Assembly: GCA_002238725.1 (NCBI GenBank)
Contig: MPMX01000012.1
Span: 1 to 64,000 of the forward strand
DNA: 64,000 nt
From: Rhodospirillaceae bacterium bin65
GTDB lineage: Bacteria > Pseudomonadota > Alphaproteobacteria > Bin65
Direction of reading: 5' to 3'
Numbering within the stretch: position 1 is the first letter of the stretch; the number at the start of each line of letters is the position of its first letter. Shown in pieces: positions 24,325-32,554 of the stretch. The notes below the pieces were generated by a model. It made no database searches, had not been told where the DNA came from, and worked only from the letters and a program-made list of their open reading frames with translations. The position numbers and the translations under genes were made by a program.

Positions 24325-25299
24325 ATGGCGATTCCCGATTCTGCAGCCGCTCATGCCGGGGACCGGGCCAAGCTGCGGCATCCCGAAAAGGCGCACCGGC
24401 CGGATAATCCGATTCGGCGCAAGCCCGACTGGATTCGGGTAAAGGCGCCGGCGGGCGACGCCTTCAACGCGACCCGGAAGCTGGTCCGGGATCACAATCT
24501 CGCGACGGTGTGCGAAGAGGCGGCCTGCCCGAATATCGGCGAATGCTGGGCGAAGAAGCACGCCACCTTCATGATCCTGGGCAGTGTCTGCACCCGCGCC
24601 TGCGCCTTCTGCAACGTCGCGACCGGCCTGCCGGACCTGCTCGACCCCCACGAGCCGGAAAATGTCGGCCGGGCCGCCGCGCGGCTCGGGCTTGAGCATA
24701 TCGTGGTCACGTCGGTCGACAGGGACGATCTGGCGGACGGCGGCGCCGGTCATTTCGTCGAGACCGTACGCGCCCTGCGCCGCCACGCGCCGCAAACCAC
24801 GGTCGAGATTCTGACGCCGGATTTCCTGCACAAGCCGGGCGCGGTCGATAAGGTCGTCCATGCCCGGCCGGACGTGTTCAACCACAATCTGGAGACGGTG
24901 CCGCGGCTCTATCCGAACATCCGGCCGGGCGCGCGCTATTTCGTTTCGCTGCGCCTGCTCCAGCAAGTCAAGGAGACCGATCCGTCGATCTTCACCAAGT
25001 CCGGCCTCATGGTCGGCCTGGGCGAGACGAAGGAAGAGGTCTACCAGGTCATGGACGACCTGCGCTCGGCCGATGTCGATTTCCTCACCGTCGGCCAGTA
25101 TCTGCAGCCGACGCGCAAGCATGCCGCCGTCGACCGATTCGTCCATCCGGACGAGTTCCGCGACTACGAAAAAATGGCCTACGGCAAGGGCTTCCTGATG
25201 GTTTCTGCATCGCCCCTCACCCGCAGTTCCTATCACGCCGGCGACGATTTTGCCCGCCTGAAGGCGGCGCGGGCCGCGTCGGAAACGGCAGCCGGCTAG
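24325..25299 (+). CDS. lipA: Lipoyl synthase
   Basis: A radical-SAM enzyme that inserts two sulfur atoms into octanoyl groups on E2 and GcvH proteins; 324 residues. The auxiliary [4Fe-4S] cluster ligands are in [12 protein letters not shown], and the radical-SAM cysteines in [13 protein letters not shown] (CxxxCxxC). The C-terminal RSSY-type motif is [14 protein letters not shown] 24325 ([12 protein letters not shown]) is chosen, giving the usual length. It forms a tight pair with the COQ10-like gene four bases downstream. Confidence 0.95.
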   Translation: MAIPDSAAAHAGDRAKLRHPEKAHRPDNPIRRKPDWIRVKAPAGDAFNATRKLVRDHNLATVCEEAACPNIGECWAKKHATFMILGSVCTRACAFCNVATGLPDLLDPHEPENVGRAAARLGLEHIVVTSVDRDDLADGGAGHFVETVRALRRHAPQTTVEILTPDFLHKPGAVDKVVHARPDVFNHNLETVPRLYPNIRPGARYFVSLRLLQQVKETDPSIFTKSGLMVGLGETKEEVYQVMDDLRSADVDFLTVGQYLQPTRKHAAVDRFVHPDEFRDYEKMAYGKGFLMVSASPLTRSSYHAGDDFARLKAARAASETAAG

Positions 25300-25303
25300 C
25301 GCC

Positions 25304-25786
25304 ATGCCGAAGCACCGGCAGACCGCGATCCTGCCCTACGCGCCGGAGCAGATGTTCGATCTCGTCGCCGACGTGAAACGCTATCCGGAGTTCCTGCCCT
25401 GGGTGATGGGCGCGCGCATACGGCGGCAGTCGGAGACGCTGATCGTTGCGGACCTGCTGGTCGGTTTCCGGATGATCCGCGAGCGCTATACCTCGCGGGT
25501 CGCCCTCGACCGGCCGGGGCGCATCGACGTGACCTATACCGAAGGGCCGTTCCGCTACCTGGAAAACCACTGGAAATTCGCGCCGCATCCGGAGGGCTGC
25601 GAGATCGAGTTCTTTCTTGATTTCGAGTTCAAGTCCCGCCTGCTGCAACGGCTTATCGGGGCCTTGTTCAACGAGGCGGTTCGCAAGATGGTCTCGGCGT
25701 TCGAAAACCGCGCCCGCAAACAGTACGGCAATCCCGCAGCGATCGGGGAGGCAGCGCCGGTCGCCCCGCGCGAAAATCCCGCCTAG
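25304..25786 (+). CDS. COQ10/RatA-family START-domain protein
   Basis: 160 residues. The family motif is PYAPEQMFDLVADVKRYPEF, then LPWVMGARI; the helix LIGALFNEAVRKMVSAFENR closes the fold. Eukaryotic COQ10 is a ubiquinone chaperone needed for respiration, whereas E. coli RatA was described as a ribosome-association toxin. In alphaproteobacteria the gene follows lipA, as here, and a quinone-binding role fits better; this is inference. Confidence 0.87.
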   Translation: MPKHRQTAILPYAPEQMFDLVADVKRYPEFLPWVMGARIRRQSETLIVADLLVGFRMIRERYTSRVALDRPGRIDVTYTEGPFRYLENHWKFAPHPEGCEIEFFLDFEFKSRLLQRLIGALFNEAVRKMVSAFENRARKQYGNPAAIGEAAPVAPRENPA

Positions 25787-26523
25787 CCGAGCCCGCTGCG
25801 GTCGGGGGCGAGCGCCACCGCGCCGTATACCAGGACCAGCTGCGCGATGTTGAACGACTGGTGCAGCAGGATGCACGGCAGGATCGATCTGGATTTTTCA
25901 TAAAGCCAGGCAAGGAGGCAGCCCATCGCAAAGGCGACGACCATCACTTCGACCCGCCAGTGCACGAGCGCGAAGATGAGGGCGCTGAGCGGAATGGCGC
26001 TCGATGCGGCCAGCCGGTTGCGCAGCCAGGAATAAACCAGACCGCGGAAGAACAGTTCCTCGAGAATCGGCACCGCAATCCCGCCATAGAGGATGATCGT
26101 GGCGGCGGCGATCCAGGAAAAATCGACCGGCACGAGAAATTCAGCGCCGGGCGGATCCAGATTCAGGACCCGGCGAAGCATCAGGCCGACTGCGAAGGCG
26201 AGCGGCGTGGCGGCGATCCCCAGCCCGATGGCCAGACGCTTCCACCGGTCGGCGACCGGTCTGACTCCGAGATCCTGCCATATGTAGCCGGGATTGCGCA
26301 GCAGTATGGCCGCAATCGCCGCGCCGAACGCCGCCAGGTTAACCGCGAGATAGCCGATCAGGACGATCTGCTGCCGTGTTCCGGTCATCGGCTCGCTTCT
26401 CAGCAGGGGCACGAACTGGACCGCGAAGGCGTAGACCAGGATCGCCACGCCGACCGCGATCAGCAGGTCGCGGCCGGCGATCGGCTTGGGCGGCGTCTGC
26501 GTTGCGGCCGGCGTTGCGCTCAT
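25783..26523 (-). CDS. CPBP family intramembrane metalloprotease (CAAX/Abi type)
   Basis: 246 residues with about seven hydrophobic helices. The EEExxR-type motif is seen as LEELFFRGLVYSWL, the second motif as IFALVHWRVE (conserved His), and the third as LLHQSFNIAQL (His, Asn). These are the glutamates and histidines of the Rce1/CPBP active site. The substrate is unknown. Its start overlaps the cinA stop (ATGA), making it the last gene of the ispDF-pgpA-cinA operon. Confidence 0.87.
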   Translation of the reverse strand: MSATPAATQTPPKPIAGRDLLIAVGVAILVYAFAVQFVPLLRSEPMTGTRQQIVLIGYLAVNLAAFGAAIAAILLRNPGYIWQDLGVRPVADRWKRLAIGLGIAATPLAFAVGLMLRRVLNLDPPGAEFLVPVDFSWIAAATIILYGGIAVPILEELFFRGLVYSWLRNRLAASSAIPLSALIFALVHWRVEVMVVAFAMGCLLAWLYEKSRSILPCILLHQSFNIAQLVLVYGAVALAPDRSGLG

Positions 26524-27026
26524 GATTTCCGGCCGCCGATTGCCCGGACGAGCAAAGCAAGGGCGTGCTGCGTTGCGGCGGTCCGGATTCCGTGGCGGTC
26601 GCCGGCGAAAATGCGGCGGTCCGCGCCGGTCGCGCCGCCCCGGGCCGACCAGCCGAAATGGACGAGGCCGACGGGCTTTTCGGCCGAGCCGCCGCCCGGG
26701 CCGGCAACCCCGGTGACCGACACGGCGATATCGGCCCGGGAACGCCGCACGGCGCCTTCGGCCATGGCGCGGGCGACCGGTTCGCTGACGGCGCCGGGAC
26801 CGTCCGGCCCGGTGAGCGCCGGATCGACCCCGAGCAATTCCGCCTTGGCCTCGTTGGAATAGGTCACGAAACCGCGCTCGAATACGTCGGACGAGCCGGC
26901 GATGTCCGTCAGGGCCGCCGCTACCATGCCGCCGGTGCAGGATTCGGCGGTGGCGATCGTGAATCCGGCCTGCCGCGCCGTCTGCAGGACGTAAGCCGGG
27001 TCGATGGGCCGTTCTTCCGGATTCAC
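26520..27026 (-). CDS. Nicotinamide-nucleotide amidohydrolase (CinA C-terminal domain protein)
   Basis: 168 residues from GTG 27026, which overlaps the pgpA stop as GTGA. It is the stand-alone C-terminal domain of CinA (PncC activity, NMN to nicotinic acid mononucleotide plus ammonia). Motifs are ATAESCTGGMVAAALTDIAG, FVTYSNEAKAELLGV and SVTGVAGPGGGSAEKPVG. The N-terminal MoCF-like domain of long CinA proteins is absent, as in E. coli PncC. Confidence 0.9.
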   Translation of the reverse strand: MNPEERPIDPAYVLQTARQAGFTIATAESCTGGMVAAALTDIAGSSDVFERGFVTYSNEAKAELLGVDPALTGPDGPGAVSEPVARAMAEGAVRRSRADIAVSVTGVAGPGGGSAEKPVGLVHFGWSARGGATGADRRIFAGDRHGIRTAATQHALALLVRAIGGRKS

Positions 27027-27526
27027 AGGGTCGGCTCCAGTCGAATCGCCAGCCAAGTCAGGGCCGCGGCGTACAGACCGGCCGCGATATCGTCCGCCAT
27101 CACGCCCCAGCCGCCGCCGATCCGGCGGTCGATCCATCCGATCGGCCAGGGTTTGACGATATCGAACAACCGGAAAAAGCCGAATGCCAGCAGAAATTGC
27201 CACCAGGCGTTCCCTGAAACCGAAATCGGGGCGGCCGGCAGCAGGGCGATCCACTGGCCCGCAACCTCGTCGACGACGATCGCCGCAGCATCGTGGCCGC
27301 CGGTCTGGCGGTCGTAATGCGCCGCTGCCCAGGCGCCCAGCGGCAGAAGCAGCAGGGCGGCGAGGACGAGCCACAGCCAGCCCCAGGCGCCGCCGGCCCA
27401 CAGAAGCGCCGCACCGAAGGGCAGCGCGGCCAGCGAGCCGGCGGTTCCCGGCGCAATCGGCGACAGGCCGGCGCCGAACCAGACCGCCAGCCAGCCGGCG
27501 AAGCCGTCCGGTCGTGCCGCCGCCAC
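27023..27526 (-). CDS. pgpA: Phosphatidylglycerophosphatase A
   Basis: A 167-residue integral membrane phosphatase that makes phosphatidylglycerol from its phosphate. The N-terminal motif FGAGLSPIAPGTAGSLAALP and the acidic segment AAAIVVDEVAGQWIAL, followed by FRLFDIVKPWPIGWIDRR and GGWGVMADDIAAG, match the PgpA family closely. It lies between ispDF and cinA, an arrangement common in alphaproteobacteria. Confidence 0.93.
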   Translation of the reverse strand: MAAARPDGFAGWLAVWFGAGLSPIAPGTAGSLAALPFGAALLWAGGAWGWLWLVLAALLLLPLGAWAAAHYDRQTGGHDAAAIVVDEVAGQWIALLPAAPISVSGNAWWQFLLAFGFFRLFDIVKPWPIGWIDRRIGGGWGVMADDIAAGLYAAALTWLAIRLEPTL

Positions 27527-27527
27527 G

Positions 27528-28730
27528 TCACACCGTATCCGGCAGGTCGATGGACACCGCCGCCTGCGCCGCGATGCCTTCGCCGCGGCCGGTGAAGCCC
27601 AGCTTTTCGGTCGTCGTCGCCTTGAGGCCGATCCGCGCCGGCGGCAGACCGGTCAGATCGCAGAGTTTCCGCTTCATGGCGTCGTGGTGCGGCGCCAGTT
27701 TCGGCCGCTCGCAGATAACGGTGAGATCCAGGTTGATCAACCGGCCGCCCGCATCGGCGACCAGGCCGAGCGCATGGCGCAGGAACCGGTCCGACGCCGC
27801 GCCGCGCCACTGCGGATCGCTGTCGGGAAAATGCCGGCCGATATCGCCTTCTCCGATCGCGCCCAGGACGGCGTCGGTCAGGGCGTGCAGGGCGGCGTCG
27901 GCGTCCGAATGGCCCTCAAGCCCCTGAAAATGGCCGATCTTCACGCCGCACAGGACGACATGGTCGCCGGGGCCGAAGCGGTGAACGTCGAATCCATGGC
28001 CGACGACCGTGATCCGCGGACCGGCCAAGGCCCGCGCCATCCGGTCGGCCCGCGCCAGATCCCCGGCGGTGGTGATCTTGAAATTGTCCTCCGATCCCGG
28101 GCTCACGGCCACGGTGAGGCCGGCGGCTTCGGCGACCGCGGCATCGTCGGTCAGCGCCTCTCCCGCCGCGGCTTCGTGCGCCGCCACGAGATTGCGATAG
28201 CGGAAGGCCTGCGGAGTCTGGGCCCGCCACAGCCGGTCACGCGCCACCGTTCCCGTTACCGTGCCCGAATCGTCCGTCTGCTTGACGGTATCGGTCATCG
28301 GGACGCCGACGATCGCGGCGCCGTGGCGCTGCGCTTCATCGAGGCAACGGCTGACGATTTTCGCGGTGACGAACGGACGGGCCGCATCGTGCACCAGGAC
28401 AAATTCCGGATCCATTTTATCGAGGATTTTCAAACCGTTGTAGACCGATTCCTGACGTGACGCGCCGCCGGGAACGAAGCGGACCGCTTCCGCGCCGACG
28501 GATTGACGGGCCAGCGTCTCATCGTCCGGATGGATGACCGCAACGATGGCCGAAATCGCCGGATGCGCAGCGAAGACGCCGACCGTCCGGCGCAGCACCG
28601 GTTCGCCGCCGATCCGGGCATACTGTTTCGGGACATCGCCGCCGGCGCGCACGCCGCGCCCGGCCGCCACGATCACAGCCGCGCAGGCGCCCGGTTCGCC
28701 GGGTGCAGCAGGCGTTCGGTCGTCAGTCAT
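27528..28730 (-). CDS. ispDF: Bifunctional IspD/IspF: MEP cytidylyltransferase and MEcPP synthase
   Basis: Two steps of the non-mevalonate isoprenoid pathway in one 400-residue protein. IspD, residues about 1-235: CAAVIVAAGRGVRAGG then VPKQY, VHDAARPF, and ARDRLWRAQTPQAF. IspF, about 240-400: GHGFDVHRFGPG (metal ligands D and H), GLEGHSDADAALHALTDA and GDIGRHFPDSD. The fusion is typical of alpha- and epsilonproteobacteria. ATG 28730 was chosen; an in-frame ATG four codons upstream (28742) is possible. Confidence 0.95.
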   Translation of the reverse strand: MTDDRTPAAPGEPGACAAVIVAAGRGVRAGGDVPKQYARIGGEPVLRRTVGVFAAHPAISAIVAVIHPDDETLARQSVGAEAVRFVPGGASRQESVYNGLKILDKMDPEFVLVHDAARPFVTAKIVSRCLDEAQRHGAAIVGVPMTDTVKQTDDSGTVTGTVARDRLWRAQTPQAFRYRNLVAAHEAAAGEALTDDAAVAEAAGLTVAVSPGSEDNFKITTAGDLARADRMARALAGPRITVVGHGFDVHRFGPGDHVVLCGVKIGHFQGLEGHSDADAALHALTDAVLGAIGEGDIGRHFPDSDPQWRGAASDRFLRHALGLVADAGGRLINLDLTVICERPKLAPHHDAMKRKLCDLTGLPPARIGLKATTTEKLGFTGRGEGIAAQAAVSIDLPDTV

Positions 28731-28866
28731 GGTGCCGCTCATATCACCGATCCGGCAGCGTTCCCATCCCGCGCTATCCGCCGCATTGCCGGATGTCCGC
28801 GTTGCCGCCGGTTCCACCGCAGCCTAGGTTTGCCGAATTGCACAACAAATAGGCGTTGAACGAAAA

Positions 28867-29915
28867 ATGGGCATCCGGATCGGAAAATTGACGCTGGACG
28901 CGCCGGTCCTGCTCGCGCCGATGTCCGGCGTGACCGATCTGCCGTTCCGGCGGCTCGTCCGGTCCTTTGGCGCCGGGCTGGTCTTTTCCGAAATGGTCGC
29001 CAGCCACACAATGGTGCAGCGAACGCGCAAGTCGCGCCTCCGGGGCGATCTCCGCCGCGAACGCCCGCCCACCGCCCTCCAGCTCGCCGGCGCCGAGCCG
29101 GCGGTCATGGCGGAAGCGGCCCGGCTTGCCCGGGACTGTGGCGCCGCCCTGATCGACATCAATTTCGGCTGCCCGGCAAAGAAGGTCGTCAACAAGGCCT
29201 GCGGCTCGGCCCTTATGCGCGAACCCGACCTTGCCGCACGCATCGTCGAGGCGGTCGTGCGCGCCGCCGACCCGCTGCCGGTAACCGCAAAGATGCGGCT
29301 GGGATGGGACGATTCGAGCCGCAACGCACCGGCCTTCGCCCGGCTGTGCGAAGCGGCCGGCGCCCGGATGCTCACCGTCCATGCCCGGACGCGCGAACAG
29401 CGTTTCGGCGGAAGCGCCGATTGGGCCGCGGTTGCGCCGGTCAAACGCGCTGTCGGCGTGCCGGTTGTCGTCAACGGCGATATCCGCTCGACGGCGGATA
29501 TGGGCGAAGCGCTGGCATTGTCGGGCGCCGACGGCGTCATGATCGGCCGCGGCGCCTGCGGCAGGCCCCGGCCGCTGCGCGGCGCGGTGCGGCGGGGCGG
29601 CCGGCGTGCGGCGGGCCCTGGCTGCTGGGCGATGCGGTGCGGCGGCTGGCCGGGTGCGCGGCGGTCGCGCCGCCTGCCGGACCGGCGCTTGCCGCCCTCG
29701 TCAAGGGCCACTACGGCGCGATTCTCGAACACTACGGCGTGCCGGCAGGGGTCAGGATCGCCCGCAAGCACCTGGCCTGGTACGCCGATGCCGCCGGTGT
29801 CCCGCCGGCTTTCAAAGCCGCGGCAAACCGGCTGACGGTTCCGGCCGATGTGCTGGCGCTGATCGAGCGGGCATTCGACGCGCCCGAGCCGGCGCGGACA
29901 AGCCTGGCGGCCTGA
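28867..29915 (+). CDS. dusB: tRNA-dihydrouridine synthase (DusB); frame interrupted by a 50-bp imperfect duplication
   Basis: FMN-dependent reduction of uridines in the tRNA D-loop. Motifs: APMSGVTDLPFRRLVRSFGA, DINFGCPAKKVVNKACGSAL (catalytic Cys in KKVVNKACG), HARTREQRFGGSADW and NGDI. After GADGVMIGRGACG (about 29560) the frame is lost, and the C-terminal third continues in another frame (GPWLLGDAVRRLAG to 29915). The sequence at 29551-29600 is an imperfect copy of 29601-29650, offset exactly 50 bases. Removing one copy gives an uninterrupted 332-residue protein of normal DusB length. An assembly artefact is more likely than a true pseudogene. It precedes ntrB, as in many alphaproteobacteria. 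Confidence 0.82.
29551..29655 (+). repeat. Imperfect 50-bp tandem duplication inside dusB
   Basis: TGCGGC at 29557 and 29607, and GCGGTGCGGCGG at 29584 and 29634, are both offset by 50 bases. The first copy is degenerate, with runs of G and C. The second encodes the family-conforming peptide. Confidence 0.75.
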
Positions 29916-29917
29916 GC

Positions 29918-31054
29918 ATGAATGTGCGTTATGCCCCGGCGCCGCCGGTGCGGCCGGCGCCACCGGCGCAGCCCGAAGCCGAAACCGCCGCCTCGGACGG
30001 CTGGACCTTTCTCAACGGCCTGGCGGACGCGATCCTCGTCGTCGACCGGGAAAACGCCATTCGGTTCGCCAATCTCGCGGCCGAAAATCTGCTGCGCTCC
30101 AGCCGCAAGGCGATCTGCCGGCGGACCCTGGCGCAGTATTTTTCCGACGACAGCCCGATCTTCACGCTCCTGCAGCAGGCGCGCGCGAGCGGCAGCACCG
30201 TCGCGGACAGCGATACCTCCCTCGAATCGCGGCAACGGGCGATTCCGCATGTCGCGGTTCACGCCAGCCCGGTCGACGACGGCGCAGGTTCGATCGTTCT
30301 CAGCTTCCGGGAGCAATCGATCGCGCATCAGATCGATCGCCAGCTCAGCCACCGCAGCGCCGCCCGGTCGGTTTCCGCCATGGCCTCCCTGCTGGCCCAC
30401 GAAATCCGCAATCCGCTGAGCGGGATCAAGGGCGCAGCGCAGTTGCTCGAAACCGCAGTGGGTGCAGAAGACCGGCCGCTCGCCAGCCTGATCCGCGATG
30501 AGGCCGACCGCCTGAACGCCCTGGTCGACCGGTTCGAGATCTTCGCCGACCGGCCGCTCGTCCGGCGCGAGGGAGTCAATATCCACGAAGTGCTGGGCCG
30601 GGTCCGGCGCAGCGCGGAAAACGGCTTCGCCAAAGGCAGGCGGATCGTGGAAGACTACGACCCCTCCCTGCCGCCGGTTCTGGGCGACCGGGACAGGCTG
30701 GTGCAGGTTTTTCTGAACCTTGTCAAAAATGCCGCCGAAGCGGCGCCCGACCGGGACGGTGAGATCCGGCTGCGCACGGCGTACCGCTCGGGCGTCCGGA
30801 TCGCAGCGCCCGCCAACGACAGCTTTGTCCGGTTGCCGATCGTCGTTTCGGTCGAGGATAATGGCCCCGGCATACCCGGCGAACTGCGCAATCACCTGTT
30901 CGACGCCTTCGTCACGACCAAAGCGTCGGGCAGCGGACTGGGGCTGGCCCTTGTCGCCAAGATCGTCGAAGAACTGGGCGGCGTCGTCGAATTCGATCGG
31001 GAAAACGGCCGCACCGTGTTCCAGGTGTTGCTGCCGGCGCAGGAAAGGCCCTGA
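29918..31054 (+). CDS. ntrB: Nitrogen regulation sensor histidine kinase NtrB
   Basis: 378 residues, cytosolic. PAS domain at residues about 25-125 (FLNGLADAILVVDRENAIRF), H-box SLLAHEIRNPLSGIKGAAQL with the phosphorylated histidine, N-box VFLNLVKNAAEAA, G1 VSVEDNGPGIP and G2 SGSGLGLALVAKIVEE. It lacks transmembrane segments, as expected for NtrB, which phosphorylates or dephosphorylates NtrC according to PII status. It is followed by ntrC after three bases. Confidence 0.94.
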   Translation: MNVRYAPAPPVRPAPPAQPEAETAASDGWTFLNGLADAILVVDRENAIRFANLAAENLLRSSRKAICRRTLAQYFSDDSPIFTLLQQARASGSTVADSDTSLESRQRAIPHVAVHASPVDDGAGSIVLSFREQSIAHQIDRQLSHRSAARSVSAMASLLAHEIRNPLSGIKGAAQLLETAVGAEDRPLASLIRDEADRLNALVDRFEIFADRPLVRREGVNIHEVLGRVRRSAENGFAKGRRIVEDYDPSLPPVLGDRDRLVQVFLNLVKNAAEAAPDRDGEIRLRTAYRSGVRIAAPANDSFVRLPIVVSVEDNGPGIPGELRNHLFDAFVTTKASGSGLGLALVAKIVEELGGVVEFDRENGRTVFQVLLPAQERP

Positions 31055-31057
31055 GCG

Positions 31058-32554
31058 ATGGCCGACGCCACCATCCTGCTGGCCGACGACGACCGGAGCA
31101 TCCGCACGGTCCTCAGCCACGCCCTGATCAGGGCGGGTTACGATGTCAAGGCGACCGGCAACGCCGCCACGCTTTGGAGCTGGATTCAAGATGGCGCCGG
31201 CGACATGGTGATCACGGATGTGATCCTGCCGGACCAGAACGGACTCGATCTCGTGCCGCGAATCCGGAAGCTGCGGCCGTCGCTGCGCGTGATCGTGATG
31301 AGCGCGCAGAACACCCTTGCCACCGCGGTTCGCGCGACCGAGCGCGGCGCGTTCGAATATCTGCCGAAACCTTTCGATATCAACGAGTTGGTCGGCGTCG
31401 TTCAGCGCGGTTTGGCAGCATCGGCATCGAACGGCTCCGACCGCCGGACCGGCCGGTCTCCGGACGACGGCCTGCCGCTGATCGGCCGATCGCCGGCGAT
31501 GCAGGAAATCTACCGCACGCTGGCCCGCCTGATGCCGACGGACCTGTCGATTGTCGTGACCGGCGAATCCGGCACCGGCAAGGAACTGATCGCCCGCGCC
31601 CTGCACGACTACGGCAAGCGCAAGAACCGGCCCTTCGTCGCCATCAACATGGCGGCCATCCCGCGCGACCTGATCGAGAGCGAACTGTTCGGCCACGAGA
31701 AGGGGGCGTTTACCGGCGCCGAATCCCGTGCGCCGGGCCGGTTCGCGCAAGCCGAGGGCGGCACCCTGTTCCTCGACGAAATCGGCGACATGCCGATCGA
31801 GGCGCAAACCCGGCTGCTCCGCGTGCTTCAGCAGGGCGAGTATCTTCCGGTCGGCGGGCGCTCGCCGATGCGGGCGAACGTCCGGATCGTCGCTGCGACC
31901 CACCGCGACCTGCGCACCCTGATCCGGCAGGGGCTGTTCCGGGAAGACCTGTTCTACCGGCTGAACGTCGTGCCGATCCGCGTCCCGCCGCTGCGCGAAA
32001 GGCCGGAGGACATTCCCGACCTCGTCGACCATTTCCTGGCGCGCGCCGAAGCCGAGGGACTGCCGCGAAAAGCGATCGAAGAGGCCGCCGTGTCGCGCCT
32101 CGCCCGGGCCCGGTGGCCGGGCAATGTACGGGAGCTCGAAAACCTCATCCGCCGTCTGACGGCGCTCTATTCCGAAGAGACGATCACGACCGGGATCGTC
32201 GAGGCCGAACTGGCGGACCGCAACGAGACGCCGTCGTTCGGCGCCGACGGCGGCGGCGAAGACGACGGGAGCATCGGCGGTTCGGTAGAACGCCATTTGC
32301 GTGCCTATTTCGACGCGCATGACGGCAGACTGCCGGCCGCTGGCCTCTATGCGCGGGTGATCCGGGAGGTCGAACGGCCGCTCATCGAATTGTCGCTGGC
32401 GGCCACGAACGGCAACCAGCTGCGCGCCGCCGGGATGCTCGGCCTCAACCGGAATACCCTGCGCAAGAAAATCTCGGATCTCGATATCGGCATTGCGCGC
32501 GGCCGGCGGACGGCGCGTTTCCGGGATTCGGAGCCCGAGAGAGGCGACGGCTGA
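31058..32554 (+). CDS. ntrC: Nitrogen regulation response regulator NtrC
   Basis: 498 residues. Receiver domain about 1-120 with phospho-Asp in [14 protein letters not shown]. Sigma-54 AAA+ domain about 145-385: Walker [15 protein letters not shown], the sigma-54-contact loop [14 protein letters not shown] intact, Walker [14 protein letters not shown], and arginine-finger region [13 protein letters not shown]. Fis-type helix-turn-helix at the C-terminus ([20 protein letters not shown]). It activates nitrogen-assimilation genes with RpoN. Its stop overlaps the ntrY start by one base. Confidence 0.96.
   Translation: MADATILLADDDRSIRTVLSHALIRAGYDVKATGNAATLWSWIQDGAGDMVITDVILPDQNGLDLVPRIRKLRPSLRVIVMSAQNTLATAVRATERGAFEYLPKPFDINELVGVVQRGLAASASNGSDRRTGRSPDDGLPLIGRSPAMQEIYRTLARLMPTDLSIVVTGESGTGKELIARALHDYGKRKNRPFVAINMAAIPRDLIESELFGHEKGAFTGAESRAPGRFAQAEGGTLFLDEIGDMPIEAQTRLLRVLQQGEYLPVGGRSPMRANVRIVAATHRDLRTLIRQGLFREDLFYRLNVVPIRVPPLRERPEDIPDLVDHFLARAEAEGLPRKAIEEAAVSRLARARWPGNVRELENLIRRLTALYSEETITTGIVEAELADRNETPSFGADGGGEDDGSIGGSVERHLRAYFDAHDGRLPAAGLYARVIREVERPLIELSLAATNGNQLRAAGMLGLNRNTLRKKISDLDIGIARGRRTARFRDSEPERGDG

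Noticed and set aside
25304-25786. Toxin RatA
   Set aside because: The fold matches both RatA and COQ10, but position after lipA and alphaproteobacterial context favour a quinone-binding role; no antitoxin is beside it.
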